A stretch of 64,000 nucleotides of DNA from Acanthosepion pharaonis (Eukaryota; Mollusca; Cephalopoda; Sepiida; Sepiidae): contig CAHIKZ030003474.1 in assembly GCA_903632075.3 (NCBI GenBank), forward strand, positions 1,279,001 to 1,343,000, in the 5' to 3' direction. This document shows, piece after piece, positions 1 through 10,610 of the stretch. Under the pieces are notes generated by a model that was given only the letters and a program-made list of their open reading frames with translations, ran no database searches and was not told where the DNA came from. The position numbers were made by a program, and so were the translations under genes. Every line of letters starts with the position of its first letter. Within the stretch, counting starts at the first letter, position 1.

Positions 1-300
1 TTGGCATCCCAGTCCCACCCTTTCACTGTTGAAACGGTTAAGTGAAGCCGTCTCTTCTACTCCAATAGTTTCATGTCTCACACTTCCCGTCTGTGGAACT
101 CCCTTCCTCTTTCTTTCTTCCCTGACAGTTATAGTCTTCAAATATTCAAATGTAATGTCAATCGACATCTTCTGATGCCTTGATCTAATTCCCCGTCCTC
201 CTCTTTATCCTTTCCTCAATCACTTCTCTTTACTCTTGCTCCCACCCCTTGCGTGCTAGTGGCAACCCCATCTTGATTGGGGTGAAAAGTTTAAAAAAAT
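1..300 (+). mobile_element. Jockey-like LINE, 3' terminal fragment (family J1)
   Basis: This stretch matches, over its whole length, the 3' end of the longer LINE at 8660-10466. Both carry the same order: a region that in the LINE encodes the C-terminus of the polymerase (LWNSLP-like, then a short motif before the stop), the phrase TGTAATGTCAATCGACATCT, a pyrimidine-rich segment, then a CTAGTGGC...TTG(A/C)TTGGGGTG tail and an A-rich end. The reading frame is broken. It is a 5'-truncated dead copy, cut off by the window start. Confidence 0.75.
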
Positions 301-349
301 ATTATTTCTTTTGTGCATCAACTATTGCTACAGTATCTGTTCTGGTACA

Positions 350-570
350 TCTGCTTTATATCTCTATGTTCTTGACAAAATCCAAATTTTATCTGTAAAT
401 GTAATCAGTTCTAACCTGGCATCTTGACTCCAGTCACTTTCCCACTGCCGTGGCTTTCCCCGTGTCTTTTCTGTATTTTCATGTCAGTTGTTCTGGCTAG
501 CTTTCCTTCTTGGTGTCTCGATTGCATGAATTTAAGTGTATTACTAGATCACCAATTATGTGTTATATAC
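350..570 (+). mobile_element. Jockey-like LINE fragment (family J2)
   Basis: The conceptual translation gives pieces of a LINE polymerase C-terminus: L-DKIQ, then a stretch equivalent to 'NVIS..LAS.LQSLSH'. The same segment occurs at 25290-25600 and 51770-52060 on the plus strand, and inverted at 2345-2745 and 47000-47490. Stops and frameshifts are present, so it is not functional. The end near 570 is approximate. The DNA just after it (about 630-690) weakly resembles the dispersed repeat seen at 23003-23225. Confidence 0.6.
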
Positions 571-2344
571 CATACCTATAAACATTACTGGATATGTTCC
601 AATCCTCATAAATACATTGGACACTATTGTCTAAGTAGTTCACCACTAGAAGTGGTTTACCTACTTCATGCCGCTGGCAAGTATTGTATTTTGGTGATGT
701 TTTAGATATCATTACCATTTCATTTCCAATCTCTGTTTTGTTTATTCCACATTCAGTAACCCTTTCTAACATTATGCCTCACTGTTTTATAGTTCAATTA
801 ACTCTATGTAAATCGTAAATTCTTTTCTAATAGTTTCTTGTGGAAACTATTGATTTTTTCTTCCCTGCCACATCAGTCAGTTAAGTGCCATACATAATAC
901 ACGCTTGGCCAATTCATGACTGACTAGGCAGAAGTTTTTTCCTTGCAGTAGGCTTCCATTTCTTTCTACAGTAGACTGGTTGCTAATCAAGGCTATAGTC
1001 TATCCTGTTATTCAACCAATAGCTGGGAGAAGTGATGGATTCATATCTTTCCCAAGCTAATTTAAATCAATCCCAAAACTGCTATCATTCAATTATCATA
1101 GAGAACATTTTCTACCGTCTATCATCATGGCTGATGATAAACTCCAGGAGAGCAATACTTTGCGTATTCTCAGGCTCACATTTTCTGACATTAAATGAAA
1201 CGATTATATTGAATCAATTGCAATAGTCTACTGCTTGGAAAATTGGTTCACCATGTCATACCAGACAAATTTTTTTTTATTGGAATCGTTATTTTTTAAT
1301 GTATCAGCTAGAGTAAGTCAATAGTATATCTAGATATCAGAGTTCTTGAACTCACTTAGAAAGTCAGTTATTTGTGATAGTGATCATGGATTTTGAAATG
1401 AACAGGAAAAAAAAATACTGGTTCTTATAGATTTACATAATGAATTTATTTTACCAAAGTGGTATTTATGGCTACATTAACCTACAGATTAATGTTTCTT
1501 CCCAGACAGAAATTTGCCCCCCTTCACATGAGGACTCGAGACAACTTCCCTGCTTTGCCCCCATGTTACTATAAATCTAGTAAGCAATACTTTTTGTAAC
1601 ATACTGAAGAGCCTTAATATTAAGTGCATACATCACAACAAAGTTGACCACAACAATAAAAGTTGTGTACAAACTGAGGTTCAAGGATTAAGATTTTTGC
1701 AGATAAAAATTTAACCTTGTGTCCCAAAGCAATTTACTGATTTCTGGTGCATAGCTTATTCTTTTCAGTTTTTGGAATGGTGAAAAAGAGATGGGGGAGA
1801 CTTTCTGGGGCACATGATCAGGGGTTACGAGCCCTGGATGCATCAAGTTATCCCCAGAGACTAAATGTCTATCAATTTTAGGAAATGGGCCTTTTCGGTG
1901 CCCCATTGTATAAAAGCATTTTCAGAAATTTAAGATTAATGAATAGTTTAAAAAACAAAAAAGCTGTTGGGGAGGGATAGGAAGAACTGTCAGTGGCAAG
2001 AATTCAGTTATTCTGCTTTGGCCAAGGTAAAATGTGGAGGTAGTTCCATGAGAGACAGTTTAGTTGTTACAGTTTGGTATGAGTCAACTTTTTTGCAGTT
2101 TTCATTGACTGAAAATAGTCCCCAAACAGCTAGCAAAGCATAAAAGCTAAGTCAACAGATTGCATAATAACAATTAAAATAAATAAAATCAAACACTAAT
2201 TTTATAAGTAAACCATTGTCCACCAAGACACAGCTTTCTCCAAAACTAGAATAAAGTACAAAAACAAATGAAATGACTGAAGCAAATAGAATTCTATCTA
2301 GTAAGCATAACTACCTGGATATAATAGTTTGATGAATCAAAGTT
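571..2344. other. Gene-free AT-rich stretch
   Basis: No supported gene. Around 1018-1060 there is a short segment (AGTGATGGATTCATA...) that recurs near 46940-46970, so part of this is old dispersed repeat. The minus strand of 1688-1906 is open for 72 codons but shows no recognisable family, and I do not call it a gene. Confidence 0.5.
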
Positions 2345-2745
2345 TTTGTTTTAATCATTTCCCCCCAAGCAAGGCAATAAAGCCACTAAGATGCAAGGAG
2401 TTAGAGAATATGAGAAAAAAATACTAAGAAGACAGAACAATAAGACAACAAAAAATTAAGACATAAGCTAACAACTGACATTATATTTAAATTTTTGAAA
2501 ATCAAAGTTGACTGGGACACAAAAAGCCAGAAGTGAGTTCCACAAGCAAGAAGTGCAAGAGAAGAAACTTAACAGACATTACAGTTACATCTAACCATTT
2601 CAACTGTAAAATGATGAGACCTTGCCATCAATCTAGTACTGTGCTTAAATTCCTAAAGTGTAGGTACCATAGAGGAAAGTTCATCAGAACAATTACCATG
2701 AAAGTATTTATAAAAAAGGCATATGTAGAAGTCAAATGACTTACC
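2345..2745 (-). mobile_element. Jockey-like LINE 3' fragment (family J2)
   Basis: Read on the minus strand this repeats the C-terminal coding and 3' part of family J2. The order of blocks (CATGGTAATTGTTC..GA, GGTACCTA..CTTTAGGAATTTAAG, CTAGAT..ATGGCAAGG, then an AT-rich tail) is shared with 51880-52190 (plus), 14405-14610 (minus) and 46985-47490 (minus). It is degraded and adjoins the gypsy remnant that starts near 2750. Confidence 0.6.
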
Positions 2746-2749
2746 TGCT

Positions 2750-3245
2750 AACATGGCTGCCTTCTTGTTTTTCTTTTTGTATTTTTATTCAATAAATATA
2801 CAAGGAGATACAAAGACCAGCTGGTCAGAGGCACATCAAATGATGCCCTCCAAGCAGATCTACTAACAAAGGCCAGCTCGTTAAAGACCCTCAAGCAAAA
2901 CATCAACCGAGCTGAGGCATTTGAGGCAGCACTGTGTGACCAAGCACAAATGTTGGCATTGCGCGTATCAACCTATCGCAAAGAAGAAAAAACACAAGTA
3001 AAAAAAATCCCCCTCAATCTGAATGCCCCAAAAATCAGATTGTAAAAAAGAACAATTTGCGTTGTAGCTGATGTGGTAGCCATAATCATGGTATCCCAGG
3101 AACCAGCACACGCCAACAGGCATGTCTTGCATGGAATCAGACCTGTAACTCGTGCGGCATCCAAGGTTATTTTTCAAATGTTTGCCAATCCAGATCAAGA
3201 AGTCACCCTAGTGAAGTGAGAGGCCTTCAAGATAAAGCTAACATG
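2750..3245 (+). pseudogene. Ty3/gypsy Gag remnant with zinc knuckle
   Basis: A nucleocapsid-type knuckle is visible at 3144-3185. The residues read C-N-S-C-G-I-Q-G-Y-F-S-N-V-C, that is C-x2-C-x4-Y-x4-C, with the usual histidine replaced by tyrosine. A second Cys/His-rich stretch lies just upstream (3060-3085). In Gag such knuckles bind element RNA during particle assembly. The upstream part contains stops. It is followed directly by the protease remnant in the order expected of a Ty3/gypsy element. The copy is dead. Confidence 0.65.
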
Positions 3246-3249
3246 GATT

Positions 3250-3675
3250 GTGCACATAGAGTTTGACCTGGAGACAGGCTCATGTGTGTCATCTAACAAA
3301 AATAGTGTTGTGGAGATAGAAGCAACACTAGTCCCATTTTCTCCAAAGCCAGACTCCAGAAAGCCTGAAGATATTCCAGGTAATCAAAGCACCCAGCTGA
3401 AGATCTTCCCAGACAGTGGTGCCACTATCTGCCCGGGAGAACCCAAGCACCTACATTGCAGGGGTCTCAAGGAAAGTAACTTGATCCCATCCAAAAAGGT
3501 TATTCATGCAGTAGGGGGATCAACCCTTATAAGCCAGGGATGGTTGTCTGTTCAGTTTGGTGGACTGCAAATAACTTCATCAGGAGTATCTCCTTCTGAA
3601 TCTATGCTTAATGCCATCTTAAATTTCCTTGTTCGAAAACCATCACTGATGCAAGGTCTTGGCTTGGTCTGGTAA
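3250..3675 (+). pseudogene. Ty3/gypsy aspartic protease remnant
   Basis: This 141-codon open stretch contains the retroelement aspartic protease signature. The active-site motif D-S-G-A-T-I starts with the Asp codon at 3412-3414 and is preceded by the hydrophobic strand L-K-I-F-P. Downstream, V-I-H-A-V-G-G-S-T-L resembles the flap region. Such proteases cleave the Gag-Pol polyprotein inside the particle. The frame ends at 3675. The reverse transcriptase that should follow is missing: within about 60 bases the sequence moves to residues normally found between RT and RNase H. So the copy carries an internal deletion as well as the RptA insertion downstream. Confidence 0.75.
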
Positions 3676-3817
3676 ACCAACTTGCCTGAGCATATTCATT
3701 AAGTCCCATTATACTACCTTTTTGGGACCTTGTCAAAAAGAATTCAAGATTCACCAGACCCTCGAGAAAGTATTTCAGGAATCAAAGCAGGTTATTGTTA
3801 AGCTAGTAAGGTGGGGC
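3676..3817 (+). pseudogene. Ty3/gypsy pol, RT/RNase H junction remnant
   Basis: The plus-strand translation reads K-E-F-K-I-H-Q-T-L-E-K-V-F-Q-E-S-K-Q-V-I-V-K-L-V. This is the connection segment that precedes RNase H in Ty3/gypsy pol. The frame is interrupted at about 3803-3817 by retroposon RptA and resumes at 4698 as R-x-G-V-S-T-F-D-I-R-V-I-C-L-A-P-E-W-S-K-D-G. The pre-insertion coding frame can therefore be read across the insertion. Confidence 0.75.
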
Positions 3818-4697
3818 TTGGTTTGGTTTTACAACATATTAACCTCAATGGGTTATTTAATGCTGACAAAATTTTTATTGTTGGTAATTTTTTTTTAAAA
3901 TCTATTTCTGGTAATATTTTTCCTTCAAAAAATCTATTTCTGGTAAAAAATTTTCTTTCAAATATATATTGCTGGTAATATTTTTTTTTTTTTTTTCCAA
4001 AAATGTATAGCTGGTAATATATATTTTTCTTTTCAAAAATATATTGCTGGTAATAATTTTTTACAAAGTATTTCTAGTATTAAAACCTATTTTTATACTT
4101 TCATAGTGTTTTGACCCCAGTTACAATTCCATTGAATAAGGTTTTGTATCTTGATTATGTATTACGAATTACAAATTTTTACATGTCGGACCCATTATCT
4201 ATCATCCCAACTAGCCCTTGCCACTTTGTGACTAGCCAATTGGAATGGATTGGGCTATTCCATTTGCCCGTCTATCCCAGGTAGAGACTGAAATAACGTG
4301 TTGTGGTCATTTTACACCAGATCAAGAGTCACTCGGTCAACAGGACTCCATCCCCATGCATCATGGGTCACCACCCATGGCAAATGGGTGGATTCATTTA
4401 GGGGAAATTTTAGTTTTTTGAGATCGGGTTTTGTGAATGTGCACTTTATATACTGCAATTTGTGTTGATGGTATTACTATTACAAAGAATCCATTCTTAC
4501 ACTTTCCTAGTATTCCGACTCCAGATCAACGGAGGCGGGAAGCTGTTTACCCATAGCTGGGACCCTAACGGGTGCTACCACCCTGGTTCAGGGTGAACCC
4601 GGGAACAACAGCAACTAAGAGGCGGTTCCACACTCCTCAAAACCTCCTGATCAGAGGCCTTGCTGCTGGATGCAGTTTATCGCCATACCCACAATAA
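3818..4697 (+). mobile_element. RptA retroposon, copy A (inside gypsy pol)
   Basis: It begins TTGGTTTGGTTTTAC, followed by the 5' hairpin block (ATTAACCTCAATGGGTTATTTAATGC). Several degenerate 25-30 bp units of the type TTTCTGGTAATATTTTTTTC follow, then the shared body (GCTGGGACCCTAACGG...CTGATCAGAGGCCTTGCTGCTGG), ending at CATACCCAC. The flanks CTAGTAAGGTGGGGC (3803-3817) and CTAAGGCGGGGGC (4698-4710) look like a decayed target duplication. Compared with the 489-bp copy at 22183, it contains about 400 extra bases at about 4125-4535. It has no coding capacity. Confidence 0.8.
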
Positions 4698-5215
4698 CTA
4701 AGGCGGGGGCGTCTCAACATTTGATATCAGAGTTATCTGCTTAGCCCCTGAATGGAGTAAAGATGGTATGGGAATTTTAATTCTTTAGAAGCACTGCACA
4801 TGTGCAATCAAGAAAGCCCCAGTCTGTTTCCTGAAGGCTGGTGCCTTGTGTTTGCTGGAAGCAGATTTTGAACTGATGCTGAAAAAAAGATATGCACCCA
4901 TAGAAGGCAAAGTGGCAGCTATCAGCTAGGCACTTGAAAAGTGTCACATGTTCATACTGGGTACCCCAATCTTTATAGTAGTGACCGACCATGAGCCACT
5001 CAAAGGGCTTTTTAGTGATCAAGATCACAGCAAAATTCACAACGCATGCCTATTCCGGCTCAAGGAGAAAAACTTGAGATATTGTTTCGCCATACAACAC
5101 TGCCCTGGAAAATGGCATAGGGTCTCTAATGCTATTTCCCACAATCCAGTCACTACAGTACAAAGCCTACTCGATACATTCCCCATAGAACCCTCCCCTT
5201 ATAGACATTGATGAA
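4698..5215 (+). pseudogene. Ty3/gypsy RNase H remnant
   Basis: The plus-strand translation gives E-W-S-K-D-G-M-G, then R-Y-A-P-I-E-G-K, then V-V-T-D-H-E-P-L-K-G-L-F with the Asp codon at 4987-4989, then F-R-L-K-E-K-N-L-R-Y. These are the ordered landmarks of the Ty3/gypsy RNase H (A/SPIE-E, TDH-PL), the domain that removes RNA from the RNA-DNA hybrid in reverse transcription. In-frame stops lie near 4780 and 4928. This segment is the downstream half of the copy split by RptA. Confidence 0.8.
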
Positions 5216-5605
5216 TCGGATGAGACTTGTGCTGCAATGAGATTGACAGCCCTCACATCCATATCTCAATTAGATAATAACCCTGCCATAACTTCCCTTG
5301 ACCACATTCGCTTTGCTGGTCAGAAAGACACAGTACACCTTATTAGGCAAGACCATAGACAACAGTTTCCAACAAGCAACACCACCTACAATCTGGAAAT
5401 ACTGGGAAGTTCGTAACCACCTCAGCAATGACAACGGCCTAATACTACTGGACAGGAGGGTAGTAATACCAACCTCCCGGCGCAAAACCATTAAGGTGCC
5501 TACATTTGGCTCATCAAGGAGTAGTTGGCATGAAAGCACATGCTAATGAGTCAGTCTACTGGCCTGGAATGAATGCCTCAATTTGCAATTACAGGGATTC
5601 AACTT
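5216..5605 (+). pseudogene. Ty3/gypsy integrase N-terminal remnant
   Basis: The frame starting at 5298 gives W-K-Y-W-E-V-R-N-H-L-S-N-D-N-G-L-I-L-L-D-R (in two pieces here), the linker typically found before the integrase zinc-binding domain. After a frameshift near 5500 the sequence reads H-L-A-H-Q-G and then Y-W-P-G-M at 5557-5571, hallmark residues of the Ty3/gypsy integrase N-terminal domain. The catalytic core and 3' LTR are absent. The sequence passes into an oppositely oriented LINE near 5640. Confidence 0.75.
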
Positions 5606-5639
5606 GAAATGACTACACCAGTCTCCTTGTGACCACTTA

Positions 5640-6640
5640 CAAGCTAACCAATATTCTACAGCATATAAAGGACCAATAACATTGCAGATTTTACTTTGGG
5701 TTTTATCAAGAATCTCTAAACATATAACAGGAGCTTCAGACCAGATGTGGCAGCAATATTCAAAGCATGAATGAATGTTATACTTATAAATATGTAAGAT
5801 AGATTCTGGAGTAAAAAAATTTTCACAGTGAACCAAGCAGCAGAACTAGCAATGGAATAAATATAATCTTTCCACTTTATGTCAGCAGAAAATATTAACC
5901 TGGGAAGGTGCAACAAGTTACTCTCCTGAAGGTTAACATCACCCACAATGTGAGAAGGCAGAAAGTAGTCTCAGATGAGCAGTTTCATTTTAGAGGTGTT
6001 AAAATTAACAAACCATTCCTTGCCCCAGTTAACAGCAGATTGTAGATTATTTTTGAGATCAACTACCAATTTGACCTTATCGAACTGATCAAACTTGCTA
6101 TTAAGACAAGAGTAAATGGTTGTGTCATCAACATAGCATTAGTCCTCAACTCTGTATCTATCAGGAAGGTCATTGAGGAAAAATTATGAACATCATCAGT
6201 TCAAAAGGAACACCTGGGGAACACCTGCATTAATGCAAAGATATCGAAAAGTAACCATTCAAGACAACTTTCATTTTGCAAAGTGATAAGAATGAATCAG
6301 TTCAAAAATTATTCCAGAAACACTTTCAACTTGTGAAGAAGACCATCATGCCAAACCCTGTTAAATGCTTCAAGATATCCAAAGCAAAAACCCCTGCTTC
6401 ACCAAACTTTCAGCAATAATAGTTAGTACATCAGCGGTTGAGCTAGAGAAGCAAAAGCCATATTGCTTATCTGAAAGAAGATCCTGCGACGCGAGATGCT
6501 TAACTAATTCAGTAGTTTAGTAGTTTGCTAAAATGAGGTAGAAAGCTGATAGGCCAATAATTAGACGGGTCAGCTGGTTCACCCGAGTTTTTAAAGACTG
6601 GAACTACAGAAGAGGCTTTATATCAGAATTTCACACAAGG
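5640..6640 (-). mobile_element. Jockey-like LINE reverse transcriptase fragment (J2-like)
   Basis: On the minus strand the fragments follow RT order. They are F-K-N-S-G-E..S-N-Y-W-P-I-S-F-L-P near 6560; Q-Y/W-G-F region near 6460; A-L-D-I-L-K-H near 6385; the catalytic Y-V-D-D-T-T-I-Y-S-C-L with Y-V-D-D at 6124-6135; then F-F-T-P-E-S-I-L-H-I-Y-K and Y-C-C-H-I-W near 5750. This is the polymerase that copies element RNA at the nicked target. Many stops and at least two frameshifts make it a pseudogene. Both ends are truncated. Confidence 0.8.
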
Positions 6641-6800
6641 AATTATTATATGCCTTTCCATTGACACAGGTACACTCATCTTGATTGTTGCACTTAATGT
6701 TTGGCTATTGTGCCCTCCCCAACCATCTTCAGAGACAAGTCTTATGTATCATTCCCATATGCAAAATTAGAATAGGGCTGAAGAAATTAAGGAAATCCAA
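6641..6800. other. Short unassigned spacer
   Basis: I see no gene in it. It contains TTGTGCCCTCCCCAACCATCTTCAGAGA, which only loosely resembles the inverted tail of the SINE family common at 49-63 kb. Confidence 0.4.
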
Positions 6801-8465
6801 AGCAACACCTAAGCTACAATGACAGACTCCAGGATAAATCAAATTGCAAACAGATGTTTACTGACAGAGTTAAGAACATATTTAATAACAGATAAAACCA
6901 GAAATTCAAAATTGGAACACATTAAGAGAGGCTCTAATGACATCCCAAAAAGAGAGAAGAAAAAAAGAGTGGATGACAGACAAAATTCTCGATATCTTGA
7001 AAAAAGTGACAGTGAGCAATACCAAGGAATGGTACATAATATTAGACACAAATATTAGGAACAAATGCAGGCAGGCAAAAATTAATGGTTCAATAAAAAA
7101 TATGTAGACAGAAAGAATGAGAATCATAGATACAGCAGGCATACATAAAAGAATAAAAGAAATAACAAGACAAAAGATGTCCTCACCGACAGAATGCATG
7201 AAATATAAAGAGCAAACACTCATAAGACAAAAAAAAGATGCTTCTCAGCAGGATGCCTATAATCAAAAGTAGGAATGTTCATGACAGAAAAAGAAACATG
7301 CTTCAAAAGATCGAATGAATTCATCAGTGAACACTTCCAAAATGAAAGAGGGAAACCTATAAAACAATAACATGAAGCACCTGAACTAAGACGAAAGATC
7401 AGCACTGGTGAAGATGACCAGTAACAAACTAGAAGCATCAGATCAGATTATAATACAGATGTTATCAGCCTTAGAGAAGTTCAAGATTCACAAGATTACA
7501 GAAATAATTAAATATACAACAATGGTGAGATACCAGAAGACCTTAGTAGATCCATACTCATAGTGCTACCTAAGAAGCCAGCTTCAAAATGATATGTAAG
7601 CTCCATTGGACAATCAGCTTAATGAGCCACATATGGATTCTAAGGAATAGAGTATGTAGCAGAATTAGACCAGAAATAGGGCAAAAAGTGTGACTTCATT
7701 AAGGACCGGAACAAGAAATGTGATCTTTATAAGTTATCAGAGTGAGTAATACAAATTCAGAAATATGTATACCTAGGTTTTATAAACTATACAAAAGCAT
7801 TTAACAAGGTACAACTCAAGGATCTATTTGAACTGCTAAGAATACACAATTTATTCTGGAAAAGATATTTGAGCAATGCAAAACGTTCACTGGAAACAAA
7901 GCACCTGCATACAGATAGAAAATGAATTAAGCATGTACCCAAAAATAGAAAGGAGTGTAAAATAAGTATGTGTCTTCACCTAGATTTATTTAACCTAGAC
8001 AGTAATGCAATCTTAAAAGTATTGGTGGTTCTGCTGGCATTTATTATTGGTGAGCGCAATTCCAACAACATATGCCGATGATAGCATATTGACTGAAAAT
8101 GGAAAACTGCAGGTCTATCTAAACAAGGTAGTAAAGGACAGAATATATGGTCATTAGAAAAAGGACAGCCAAGGATATAAGCTACAAATTGGAGACATCA
8201 AAATAAAGCAAGTACAGAAACTTAACTCTCTGAACTTTTATAACAGACAATGGAGAGTTTAACACAGAAACCAGAAGACACATTGGAATAGGGAAAGATG
8301 CTTTCATATACAAAACAAAATATTAAGAAGCAGGAAAATATTATTCGAAATGAAAGATGAGAGAGCTTGATGGTTGCATAATCTCAATCTTGAATTATAT
8401 GGCAGTGAATGCAGGACAATTTCATCACAAATGAAGAGAAGACTTAAAGTAACAGATGTGGTGCT
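6800..8465 (+). mobile_element. RTE-like LINE, EN-RT linker to 3' part
   Basis: The translated pieces follow the RTE order. A linker contains S-A-G-C-L-like and E-K-E-T-C-F-K-R-S-N-E-F-I-S-E-H-F (7230-7350). Next come G-E-I-P-E-D-L-S-R-S-I-L-I-V-L-P-K-K-P (7530-7585), F-I-N-Y-T-K-A-F-N-K-V (7775-7810) and D-L-F-N-L (7985). The catalytic Y-A-D-D-S is at 8071-8082 and a thumb-like region lies near 8200. Stops and frameshifts are frequent. The endonuclease is missing, so the copy is 5'-truncated. The same family recurs at 21222-21870, 40000-40370, 42130-42990 and 51010-51670. Confidence 0.8.
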
Positions 8466-8479
8466 ACAGAAGATATATA

Positions 8480-8585
8480 TATGTATGTGGGCACTTTGAG
8501 GCAGTGAAATGGTTAGCAAGCTTGTCTAGCTAGATCGATTCTGATGTAGTGAGTTTGATTCTCACTGGATACCCCCATAATTTCA
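8480..8585 (+). mobile_element. tRNA-like SINE head
   Basis: The sequence GGGCACTTTGAGGCAGTGAAATGGTTAGCAAGC is followed about 30 bases later by GTGAGTTTGATTCTCAC. That places an A-box-like and a B-box-like motif at tRNA spacing, as in tRNA-derived SINE promoters used by RNA polymerase III. A similar unit lies at 32948-33050. It sits between the end of the RTE-like LINE and an (AT)n tract. Confidence 0.45.
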
Positions 8586-8605
8586 GAGAAAAAACACACA
8601 CATAG

Positions 8606-8608
<3 letters not shown>

Positions 8609-8651
<43 letters not shown>
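8609..8651. repeat. (AT)n microsatellite
   Basis: About 43 bp of perfect TA alternation, preceded by a short AC/TA-rich lead-in. Confidence 0.95.
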
Positions 8652-8654
<3 letters not shown>

Positions 8655-8659
8655 TCAAG

Positions 8660-10435
8660 AGTGTCCTGAATAATAAAAAACCCTCCATACCTCCTTTATT
8701 CAACCAGTTCGAGGTCTTGACCTCCCCTACCGACAAGGCTGAATGCTTTGTTCGGAAATTCTCATTTAATTCAACGCTCGATTCCACGGTGTACCCATAC
8801 CAGACTTCCCTCTTAGAACTGAGGCCTTACTGAGCGGCTTACACATAACCCCGTCATTGGTACTGGGCATTATCCCCACCTTTAGACCCCCCACAAGGCT
8901 AGTGGTGGAGATGGCATACCAGCCATTGTCCTGAAGAAATGCTGGCGCCTGAGCTAGCACCCCCCTCTCTAAACTGTATAATTACTGCCTCAAGGAATCA
9001 TGTTTTCTTGACTGCTGGAAGTCCTCATCCATTGTTCCTGTGTTTAAGAACTCTGAGACCCCTCTGATTACTAATTACCGTCCTATTAGTCTCCTACCCC
9101 TGTTCCCAAAAGTCTTGAAGCCCTAATCAATGCGAAGTGGTTAATCACCTCCATCCCATAATCTGCTCTCAGACAAGCAATATGGTTTCCTTCGCCCGAT
9201 CTACAGCTGATGTGCTTATGGCCATCACTGGGCAAATCTACCAAGCCCTTCAAAATACTTGGTGAGGCTCGTGCTGTGGCCCTCGACATCTCCAAAGCAT
9301 TCGATAGGGTTTGTACGCCCGGCCTTCTTCATAAGCTCCAGGGGTATGGTGTTACTGGTCAACTGTTTGATCTAATACAATTATTCCTGTCTAACCGAGA
9401 AATGGTCGTTCTCCATGGATTCTCCTCCAGTTCCTATCCCACTAACGCAGGTGTGCCCCAAGGCTCCATCCTTGGCCCCCTCTTTTCCTTATTTTCATCA
9501 ATGACCTTCCTGATACTATATAGATTCCCAAGTCGGCATCTATGCAGGCGACACTACAATTACTCCTGCCTCAAAAAACAAGTCTAGTGTCGGGCGACAA
9601 AACTAACCTTGCCGTGCATCTTGAAATGGACCTCCAATCGGTTGTTAACTGGGGCAGAAATGGCTGGTCAACTTTAGCATACAAAAACTAAATTACTCTC
9701 CATTAACCACCATAGAGATCCTTCCTGCCCCCCATTAAAATGTCTGATAGTCAACTTCAGAGCAACTCCTGCATCTGCTGGGTCTCACGCTGACTGCTGA
9801 CCTGAGATGGAACAAATACATTGAGTCAATTAGCTTCTTCCACATGAGAAATTTTCTCCCTGAATCGATACTTCAAATATACAAAACAACCATTCGCCCT
9901 TGCATGGAGTATTGCTGCCATATATGGGCTGGAGCACCTTCTGCTTACCTCGAGTTCTTGACAAGATCCAGAGAAGGATATGTAATCTAATTGGCCCTGA
10001 TCTAGCGTCTTGTTTGCAGTCCTCTCTCAGAGGCGTGCGTCGCCTCTCTGTCTTTTCTACAAATACTTCCATGGTAACTGCTCTGATGAGCTGCTCTCTC
10101 TGGTTCCCAGACTCTCCATGAATTCAAAAGCGCCATACAAGGCTGGCATCCCGCTCTCACCCTTACACCATAGAAACCTTCAAATGTAGCCGTCTCTTCT
10201 TCTCAATAGCTTCATACCTCCGCACCTCTGCCAGTGGAACACCCTCCCCAATCACTGTTTCCTGAAAGCTATAATCTCCAACTATTTAAATGTAATGTCA
10301 ATCGACATCTCAATTACCTTGATCTACCCACTATCCTTCTCCTCTTCCTTTCTCCTATCCTCTTATCTGCTCTCGCTCCAAATCTTCCACAACCCCTGCA
10401 TCCTAGTGGCTTCACGCCTTGCTTGGGGCACAATG

Positions 10436-10466
<31 letters not shown>
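8660..10466 (+). mobile_element. Jockey-like LINE, RT domain to poly(A) (family J1)
   Basis: Landmarks appear in order on the plus strand: N-Y-R-P-I-S-L-L-P (about 9075-9101), K-Q-Y-G-F (9175-9190), L-D-I-S-K-A-F-D-R-V (9281-9311) and A-G-V-P-Q-G-S-I-L-G-P-L (9446-9482). The catalytic position reads Y-A-G-D at 9541-9552 instead of Y-A-D-D. Then come a C-terminal Y-C-C-H-I-W-like segment near 9910 and a closing region that matches 1-300. The longest intact frame is 9210-9587. It ends in a homopolymeric A tail at 10439-10466. Stops, frameshifts and the altered catalytic residue make it inactive. The endonuclease is absent, so the copy is 5'-truncated. Confidence 0.85.
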
Positions 10467-10500
<34 letters not shown>

Positions 10501-10541
10501 AACAAACACACATATGTGTGTGAACAAAATCAAATATACAA

Positions 10542-10608
<67 letters not shown>
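10439..10608. repeat. Compound poly(A)/(AT)n/(CA) microsatellite
   Basis: A run of about 28 A is followed by TA alternation to 10498, a CA/TG-rich interruption, and a second TA run at 10557-10608. It lies at the 3' end of the J1 LINE and so most likely grew from its poly(A) tail. Confidence 0.95.

Positions 10609-10610
<2 letters not shown>

Noticed and set aside
1688..1906. 72-codon minus-strand frame
   Set aside because: Chance length in AT-rich DNA with no recognisable motif.
2750..5605. Intact LTR retrotransposon or endogenous retrovirus
   Set aside because: No LTR pair, no reverse transcriptase, no envelope, stops in every domain and an RptA insertion.
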